From: Liquorilactobacillus sucicola DSM 21376 = JCM 15457 | GTDB taxonomy: Bacteria; Bacillota; Bacilli; Lactobacillales; Lactobacillaceae | Assembly: GCF_000612445.1 (NCBI RefSeq) | Contig: NZ_BALC01000006.1 | Span: 1 to 64,000 of the forward strand | Length of the DNA: 64,000 nucleotides | Direction: 5' to 3' | In this document: positions 58,303 to 64,000 of the stretch, piece by piece | How positions within the stretch are numbered: position 1 is the first letter of the stretch | Layout: each line of letters begins with the position of its first letter | Notes under the pieces: model-generated | What the model was told of the DNA's origin: nothing | Database searches by the model: none | What the model saw: only the letters and a program-made list of their open reading frames with translations | Position numbers and translations under genes: made by a program

Positions 58303-58398
58303 AATGGTAAGAAATGCAAGGACCGAAAGAAAGAAAGCTGCAGCGTACGACTTGGGTTGTGTTTTCAGATCGAGGCTATCAAATGGCAAATATGAATG
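58303..58398 (+). CDS. Short leader ORF overlapping the lacI-type gene
   Basis: GAGGAGGG lies seven bases before an ATG at 58303 that opens a 31-codon frame (MVRNARTERKKAAAYDLGCVF onward), ending at 58396-58398 inside the beginning of the regulator gene. The ribosome binding site is much stronger than that of the regulator itself (CGAGG before 58383). It may couple translation of the regulator to this leader, or mark an indel in a longer N-terminus. Function unknown. Confidence 0.35.
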
Positions 58399-59384
58399 AT
58401 GTTTCACGTTTGGCCGGTGTTTCACGGGGGACAGTTTCAAACTATATAAATGGTCTTAAAGTACGCCCAGCGGCCCAAGAAAGAATTGAAAACGCAATTA
58501 AGAAATTGAATTATGTGCCGAATGCTGCAGCGCGGACTTTAAAGACAAATCGATCAAGCTATGTTGTGCTTATTATTCCAAGAGTAGACACACCGTTCTT
58601 CTCTGAATTGAGTTATTGCATGCAGCAAGTTTTAAAGGAAAATGGCTATAAAATGATTCTTTGTAACTCCAATAGCCGTCCGCAAGAGGAATTTGAGTAT
58701 ATCCAAATGGCAAAAACACAAAAAGTGGCAGGAATCATAACGATGTCGTATGCAGATATTCGAGAATTGGTTCCGCCCGATATTCCCTTAGTAGCACTTG
58801 AAAACAAAGTGGCTGATTTTTTTCCATTAATTACATCAGATAATTATCATGGTGGCAGTTTGGCAGCGTCAAAGTTATACAGTTTAGGTGCAAGAAAATT
58901 GCTATTTATTTCGAAAGCACCCGTGAAGGATGTTTCCCAGATTAGGGAACAGGGTTTCAGGGATTACTGTGAGGATAATAAAATCGAGCATGATCGTTTT
59001 GTTGCGCAAAACAAGGCTAATTTTGTAGATGATTTTCGTTACTTTATTGAAAGTGAAGTGACAGATAAAAAATTCAAATATGATGGTGTTTTTTCAGATT
59101 CTGATGAATATGTCAGTGACTTTTGGTATTTGCTGCAGCAAAGGAAGATTGCAGTACCTGAAGAGGTTCAGCTCATTGGTTTTGATGGAGCTAGAGTCTA
59201 TCCACGGCAGCAGGTTGTGGTCTCATCAATTAAACAGCCTGTCACCGAAATCACAAGACAGGCATTCAAAAGCTTGCAGCAACAGTTGATTGGCAAAAAT
59301 AATACACAAAATGAGATGTATGAACCTTTAGTATTGCCAGTTTCCTTTATACAGGGGCAAACGACTAAGCAGGCTGAATCCTGA
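58383..59384 (+). CDS. LacI-family regulator of the GH13 gene
   Basis: About 333 residues from MANMNDVSRLAGVSRGTVSNYINGLKVRP, which places the LacI helix-turn-helix at the extreme N-terminus as usual; upstream in-frame codons add an untypical extension. The hinge ARTLKTNRSSYV and effector domain (VVLIIPRVDTPFFSELSYCMQQVLKENG; VQLIGFDGARVYPRQQVVVSSIKQP) are complete. It follows the alpha-glucosidase gene by 160 bases. The palindrome TTGGAACGTTCCAA upstream of that gene is its probable operator, so this looks like a self-regulated isomalto-oligosaccharide unit. Confidence 0.87.
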   Translation: MANMNDVSRLAGVSRGTVSNYINGLKVRPAAQERIENAIKKLNYVPNAAARTLKTNRSSYVVLIIPRVDTPFFSELSYCMQQVLKENGYKMILCNSNSRPQEEFEYIQMAKTQKVAGIITMSYADIRELVPPDIPLVALENKVADFFPLITSDNYHGGSLAASKLYSLGARKLLFISKAPVKDVSQIREQGFRDYCEDNKIEHDRFVAQNKANFVDDFRYFIESEVTDKKFKYDGVFSDSDEYVSDFWYLLQQRKIAVPEEVQLIGFDGARVYPRQQVVVSSIKQPVTEITRQAFKSLQQQLIGKNNTQNEMYEPLVLPVSFIQGQTTKQAES

Positions 59385-59800
59385 TATTTATTTTAGAATA
59401 CAGATTCGATAAATATAATTGAAGTAAAAATATAACTTAATAACAAGGGAGCTGGGTTAAAAGACAAATTTTAACTTAACTCTTTTTTTATTCCGCATAA
59501 ACGTGTTTCATAAGTCAAAATCCTCCGTTTTACTCAACTCGCTATATTCATAATTTCGCGTTAGTACTTAATTTTTAAAAAGATCCAGCCTGACAACTTT
59601 AATGAAGGTGGGTTGTCGCTGGCCGTTAGGTTTTGAGCACTAACTACACTTTACGAACATGGTCTGATTTTGACTATGCATAATCTTGTGGTTAAGTACT
59701 AAAAGGGTAATTGAAACATATAGTATAGGCAGAATTTGACCTTTTTTAAATTTAAAATTTATATATAATTGACATATGAGTCAAGGAGGTCTTTATCTGT
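59385..59800. repeat. Degenerate intergenic repeat, copy D, and adenine deaminase promoter
   Basis: A terminator-like hairpin (GAGCTGGGTTAAAA with TTTTAACTTAACTC, 59449-59482) is followed by module 2 (59486-59570, ATTCCGCATAAACGTGTTTC and GCGTTAGTACTT) and then module 1 (59626-59710, CCGTTAGGTTTTGAGCACTAAC, ATTTTGACTATGCATAAT, TGTGGTTAAG). The module order is reversed relative to copy C. The end of the stretch holds the ade promoter (TATAAT 59764-59769) and an inverted repeat TTGACATATGAGTCAA (59769-59784) between it and the ribosome binding site. Confidence 0.6.
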
Positions 59801-61483
59801 ATGAAGAAAGTAGAAAAATGTATCAAGAATGGACGCATATTGAATGTTTTTAGTCGTCAATTTGAAAGTAAAACGCTATGGATCGATCATGGAATGATCG
59901 TTGCTTCTGGCAATGCTGCATTGGAAGCTGTTGAAATCATTGATGTGCACAATGCCTATATTGTCCCAGGGATGATTGATGCACATGTTCATATCGAAAG
60001 TTCAATGGTTGCCCCTAGTGAGTTAGGTAAAGTCCTTCTAAAAAAAGGTATTACAGCAATCGTGACTGATCCGCATGAGATTGCAAATGTTTGCGGTGTT
60101 GCTGGAATAAAATATATGCTTGATGACGCGGCACAAACACCGTTAGACATCTTTTTTATGTTACCATCCTCGGTTCCGTGCACACCTTTTGAACATAATG
60201 GTGCAACTCTAGAGGCACAGGATTTATACCCTCTTTATCAGTATAAGGAGGTCAATGGATTAGCTGAGGTAATGGACTATCCAGCAGTTGCCAGACGCGA
60301 CCCCAAGATGATGCGCAAGATTCATGATGCACAACATTTAGGATATCATGTTGATGGGCATGGTTCCGGCTTGAATTCCGCTCAACTAGATGTCTATCGT
60401 CAAGTTGGTATTGATACAGATCATGAATGTACGAGTGCTGAGGATGCCCAGCGAAGACTTACGGCAGGGTTTTATGTTTTTCTCAGAGAGGGATCTGTTG
60501 AACGCGATCTGCAGCATACGATCGAAATTGTAAACGAGGGAAATGCGCAAAGATTTGCTCTATGTACAGATGACAAATTGATAAACGATATTGTAGCGGA
60601 AGGCTCCGTTGATTATTGTGTAAGGCTAGCAATCGCAAAGGGAATCAGGGCCGAAACTGCATATACAATGGCAAGCTACAATGCAGCTTGTGCGCACAAA
60701 TTGGATACCTTAGGCGCCTTAAGCACCGGATATCAAGCGGATCTTCTTGTTGTTGAGGATTTACAAAAGGCAATCGTGAAGAAGACAATGAAGAAGGGGA
60801 GGTGGGTAGCGGAGAGTTCAAGTGCCCCCTTGCCATTTAAACGAAATACGGTACGGCATCATTTAAAATTATCAGATTTAAAACTGCCTCTTTCAAATCC
60901 TTACTGCAACGTTATTGGAATAAAGCCTAATCATATTGTAACCGAGCACTTAAAACAAAAGGTTTCTTGTACCAATGGATTTTTTGTAGATGATCCACAG
61001 CAAGACATTGCCAAGATGGTCGTGGTTGAACGCCATCATGATTTGGGGACATTTGGGATAGGACTGGTTCGTGGATTCTCACTTCAAAGTGGAGCCATTG
61101 CAACTACTGTTGCACATGATTCTCATAACATTGTTGCTGTCGGAACTGATGATGCTTCTATCTATGCTGCTATAGAGGAAATTACCGTTTGTGGTGGCGG
61201 GATTGCTGTTGCATCTCAAGGTAGTATTAGTGCCTGTATGCCTTTGAAGCTTGCAGGATTGATGTCCGATAAACCATATACGGAAGCCGCACGTGATCTT
61301 GAAAATATCATGAATGCTTACAGAAAGATCAGCAATCCGCAAGCAGTCAGCTTCAATCCTTTTATTACATTGTCTTTTTTAACGCTACCGGTTATTCCTT
61401 CCCTAAAGTTGACGGATCAGGGATTATATGACTTTGATCAAGGCAAGTTTATTGATGTTGAAATTGCAGAACATCAGTATTAA
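59801..61483 (+). CDS. ade: Adenine deaminase
   Basis: The 560-residue amidohydrolase has the Ade signature: metal motif VPGMIDAHVHIESSMVAPSELGKVLLKKG near residues 53-80, TAIVTDPHEIANVCG, DGHGSGLNSAQLD, TDHECTSAEDAQRRL, LCTDDKLIND and the C-terminal GFFVDDPQQDI and HDSHNIVAVGTDD stretches. It converts adenine to hypoxanthine with a dinuclear metal centre, feeding purine salvage. AAGGAGGT precedes the ATG by ten bases. It is monocistronic. The inverted repeat TTGACATATGAGTCAA before the start may be an operator, but no purine regulator is linked. Confidence 0.95.
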   Translation: MKKVEKCIKNGRILNVFSRQFESKTLWIDHGMIVASGNAALEAVEIIDVHNAYIVPGMIDAHVHIESSMVAPSELGKVLLKKGITAIVTDPHEIANVCGVAGIKYMLDDAAQTPLDIFFMLPSSVPCTPFEHNGATLEAQDLYPLYQYKEVNGLAEVMDYPAVARRDPKMMRKIHDAQHLGYHVDGHGSGLNSAQLDVYRQVGIDTDHECTSAEDAQRRLTAGFYVFLREGSVERDLQHTIEIVNEGNAQRFALCTDDKLINDIVAEGSVDYCVRLAIAKGIRAETAYTMASYNAACAHKLDTLGALSTGYQADLLVVEDLQKAIVKKTMKKGRWVAESSSAPLPFKRNTVRHHLKLSDLKLPLSNPYCNVIGIKPNHIVTEHLKQKVSCTNGFFVDDPQQDIAKMVVVERHHDLGTFGIGLVRGFSLQSGAIATTVAHDSHNIVAVGTDDASIYAAIEEITVCGGGIAVASQGSISACMPLKLAGLMSDKPYTEAARDLENIMNAYRKISNPQAVSFNPFITLSFLTLPVIPSLKLTDQGLYDFDQGKFIDVEIAEHQY

Positions 61484-61732
61484 TGTGACCTAACAGTACA
61501 CATATTTTAAATATTTTTAAAAGTGTTTTTTATGAGGATTTGAATAAAAGATACCAAAGGTAAAGTGTGAGTAAGTCAGTAAAGGCTGATGTATTTCCCT
61601 TCAGAGTTTCAATTGTATTGAGTATAATCAAACAAAAATTGTTAATTTATTTTCACTTTATCAATTGTTGTATGTTATTTTTTGTTCAAGTGATATAATT
61701 CAGTAAACGGTGTCAATGAGGAGGAAAAAGCT

Positions 61733-64000
61733 ATGCATTTTGTCGCAATCGTTGGTACGAACGCTAAGTTATCGTACAATCGGATTCTATTACGTTTCAT
61801 TAAAGATCACTTTTCAGATAAAGCTACTGTTGATATTTGTGAAATAAAAGATATACCGATGTTCAATGAAAACGTTCCAAAAAATGATCCAGAAGCTGTC
61901 CAAAAAATAGCAGCTAAGATTGAATCGAGTGATGGAGTGATAATTGGATGCCCTGAGCATAATCATTCGGTCCCGTCACCATTGAAAAGCGTTATTGAAT
62001 GGTTATCATATCGCGTTCATCCACTCAATGATAAGCCAGTTATGATTGTCGGAGCTTCATACCACCCACAGGGATCTTCGCGGGCTCAGCTCCACCTGCG
62101 TCAAATCTTGGATACACCGGGTGTAAATGCCAAAGTACTTCCAGGAAATGAGTTTCTGCTTGGAAATGTTAAGGAAGCTTTTGATGATAATGGCGTTATT
62201 AAGGATCAGCAAACAATCAAGTTTTTGGAAGATTGTTTCAACGAGTTTTTGAACTTTGTCGAGATACATCAAAATGCATCAGCTACTAAAAAAGGAACGC
62301 AACATGAAAATGGCGGGGTACGCTGGGATAAAGCATATGATGTACTTGTGTTAGGTTTTGGGGCAGCTGGTGCTACTGCAGCTCGTTTTGCGGCTGATAA
62401 AGGAGCAAAAGTACTTTTGGTAGATGCGGCCCCAGAAGGACATGAAGGCGGCAATACGCGTTATGCTGGGCAAGTTGTCTTAACGGGTTATGATTACGAT
62501 AAAATGCTGGCTTACTTTAAACAGTTGTTTGGACCAATTGAAATTGATGAAAAAGTACTTTCAACCTATGTTGATGGAATAGTCCATATGAGGGAATACT
62601 TCCAGAATTATTTGGGTGTCGAACATCCAGTTAGCTATAACAAAACACATCGAGATCCAGATTATCAGGCTTTTGCCAATGGATTGTCACCAGAGTATCC
62701 AGAGTTTGAAGGAGCGGACACAGTCGATTTGACGACTGTTCATGATGGTTACTTTGATGCTGCATTGTGGAAGAACCTACGGAAGCAAGTCACTGATCGC
62801 AGCAATCAAGTGGATGTCTGGTTTGCCTCACCAGCTAAACACCTGGTGCAAGATCCGATTACAAAAGCTGTTTTAGGTGCACAGATTCAGCGTGGTGATA
62901 GTTTGGTCAACATTCGTGCTCGCAATGGAGTAGTTTTAGCAACAGGAGGATTTGAAAATAATCAGCAATATATTCAAAACTTCATTGGTGTGCCTAAGCT
63001 TAAAGTAATTGGTACCCTGTATAACAAAGGTGATGGGATCCAGATGGCTCAGGAAGCGGGAGCTGCTCTATGGCATATGAAAAGTTACGAAGGTTACGGG
63101 TTCAATACAAGTTTTACCTTTGAAAATTCTGAAGAAGAGCGTGGCAAGTTTATACTAGATCCTTGGCCTGAATTATCGCAGGGCAGTATTTTTGTAGCAG
63201 CGGACGATGGAAGCCGTTATTTGCGTGAGGATGAACAGGGGCGGCATGGACATGCGTATGAGCATGGCAGCTGGCACAATCCGACAGTATATGAGCATCC
63301 ACACCTTGTTTTTGATGAAGCACAGTGTAACAAGATCAAATCTCGCAAACTTCCTTATCCGAAGTTCTTCGAGATAACAGTGAAGGCAGAGAACTTGGAT
63401 GAATTGGCTACTAAGATACACGCTGACCCGCTTGTTTTAGAAAAAACGCTCAAAGACTTTAATGAAGCTGCACGAACTGGTACTGATGCTGCATTTGGAC
63501 GTTCAGCTGAATCAATGAAGCCATTGACAACAACAGGACCGTTTTATGCAACCCCGCTTGCAACGGCTATGTTGAATACACAAGGCGGGGCACAACGGAA
63601 TGAAAGAGCAGAAGTTGTGAGTGCGACGGGGACATCAATCCCTCACCTTTACAGTGCGGGTGAATTTGGCGGAATAAATGCTAATCAATATAATGGCGGT
63701 GGTAATCTTGCAGAATGCTTAATTTTCGGGAAAATTGCAGGTGAGAATGCAGCTTTACCCAAAGCTGACATAGCTAAAGCCACATTTGAAGATGATGAAA
63801 AAACTGCGACTGCTGACTTTGCGATAGCCAGTGATCTGCAGCCTTCTAGTACCGAGATTAAACTTGAGAAAAACCAGTATCTTGGTCGCAGCAATGCGGG
63901 AATCGGCGGCGAACTTTTAGTGCGAGTGACCATTGATGAACAGCAAAAGTTGCGAGATGTGGAGATATTAAAGCAGAGCGAAAGCGGAGATGTCAGTGCA
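61733..64000 (+). CDS. Multidomain flavoprotein: FMN reductase, FAD fumarate reductase-type, FMN-binding domain (partial)
   Basis: The open frame runs past the window end (756 codons seen). AGGAGG sits nine bases before the ATG. Residues 1-180 are an NADPH-dependent FMN reductase domain (FVAIVGTNAKLSYNR; IIGCPEHNHSVPSPLKSVIEW). From about 200 comes a flavocytochrome c/fumarate reductase-type FAD domain (YDVLVLGFGAAGATAARFAADKG dinucleotide loop; GNTRYAGQ; ATGGFENN; YSAGEFGGINANQYNGGGNLAECLIFG). The end (YLGRSNAGIGGELLVRVTIDE) begins an FMN_bind domain. No signal peptide, so it is cytoplasmic. Fusions like this reduce fumarate, urocanate, acrylate or hydroxycinnamates using NAD(P)H; HcrAB/Par1-type phenolic acid reductase is a good guess for a plant-associated lactobacillus. 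Confidence 0.88.
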   Translation, partial: MHFVAIVGTNAKLSYNRILLRFIKDHFSDKATVDICEIKDIPMFNENVPKNDPEAVQKIAAKIESSDGVIIGCPEHNHSVPSPLKSVIEWLSYRVHPLNDKPVMIVGASYHPQGSSRAQLHLRQILDTPGVNAKVLPGNEFLLGNVKEAFDDNGVIKDQQTIKFLEDCFNEFLNFVEIHQNASATKKGTQHENGGVRWDKAYDVLVLGFGAAGATAARFAADKGAKVLLVDAAPEGHEGGNTRYAGQVVLTGYDYDKMLAYFKQLFGPIEIDEKVLSTYVDGIVHMREYFQNYLGVEHPVSYNKTHRDPDYQAFANGLSPEYPEFEGADTVDLTTVHDGYFDAALWKNLRKQVTDRSNQVDVWFASPAKHLVQDPITKAVLGAQIQRGDSLVNIRARNGVVLATGGFENNQQYIQNFIGVPKLKVIGTLYNKGDGIQMAQEAGAALWHMKSYEGYGFNTSFTFENSEEERGKFILDPWPELSQGSIFVAADDGSRYLREDEQGRHGHAYEHGSWHNPTVYEHPHLVFDEAQCNKIKSRKLPYPKFFEITVKAENLDELATKIHADPLVLEKTLKDFNEAARTGTDAAFGRSAESMKPLTTTGPFYATPLATAMLNTQGGAQRNERAEVVSATGTSIPHLYSAGEFGGINANQYNGGGNLAECLIFGKIAGENAALPKADIAKATFEDDEKTATADFAIASDLQPSSTEIKLEKNQYLGRSNAGIGGELLVRVTIDEQQKLRDVEILKQSESGDVSA

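Overview
This window looks like chromosomal DNA of a low-GC Gram-positive bacterium of the family Lactobacillaceae. The signs are AT-rich sequence, strong AGGAGG-type ribosome binding sites, an LPxTG surface protein, two T-box leaders, cre sites, and typical lactobacillar genes (brnQ, an mntH-usp pair, bgl-type PTS, DUF915 hydrolase). A plant- or wine-associated group such as Liquorilactobacillus is my guess only. No rRNA, tRNA, CRISPR array or intact insertion sequence is visible.

Layout. 1-3.9 kb: tail of a cell-wall-anchored Ser/Thr-repeat protein, two glycosyltransferase-type genes that may decorate it, and a GNAT acetyltransferase. 4-5 kb: MarR regulator plus flavodoxin-like protein behind a 32-bp perfect palindrome. 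5.3-7.1 kb: brnQ under a T-box. 8.6-10.7 kb: mntH and a broken usp gene. 10.8-12.7 kb: the ydbS-ydbT pair. 13-17 kb: an orphan bacteriocin-immunity-like gene, a lipoprotein, a frameshifted CPBP protease and a 1.2-kb non-coding stretch with gene debris. 17.6-21.1 kb: a yknWXYZ-type ABC export/resistance operon. 21.3-26.5 kb: XRE-TPR regulator, amino acid permease, class III aminotransferase and a divergent AraC regulator.

26.6-36.7 kb is the most interesting part. It is a divergent sugar-catabolic locus around a LacI regulator, with an apiosidase-like (DUF4038) hydrolase, PTS EIIBCA and an esterase on one side. On the other side are an L-fucose/L-arabinose-type isomerase, a split two-subunit transketolase and an FGGY kinase. 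The set matches the transketolase route for the branched sugar D-apiose, with import as a PTS-phosphorylated apioside. cre sites and a repeated CTAGAAT motif mark its control regions.

36.9-46 kb: T-box-controlled amino acid permease, YbaK, MFS debris, a DeoR-HAD pair, an S51 peptidase and a ThrE-like exporter. 46.1-49.8 kb: FMN riboswitch and ribD-ribE-ribBA-ribH. 50-54.4 kb: fused ABC transporter, then an EAL/GGDEF pair. 55-64 kb: DUF915 hydrolase, repeats, a GH13 oligo-1,6-glucosidase with its LacI regulator, adenine deaminase, and a large cytoplasmic flavin reductase fusion cut by the window end.

Two features run through the whole window. About ten otherwise well-conserved genes carry single-base frameshifts, several in short homopolymers, which points either to sequence errors or to active gene decay. 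A family of degenerate, hairpin-forming intergenic repeats also sits beside GGGxTGGGTCAAAA-type terminators.
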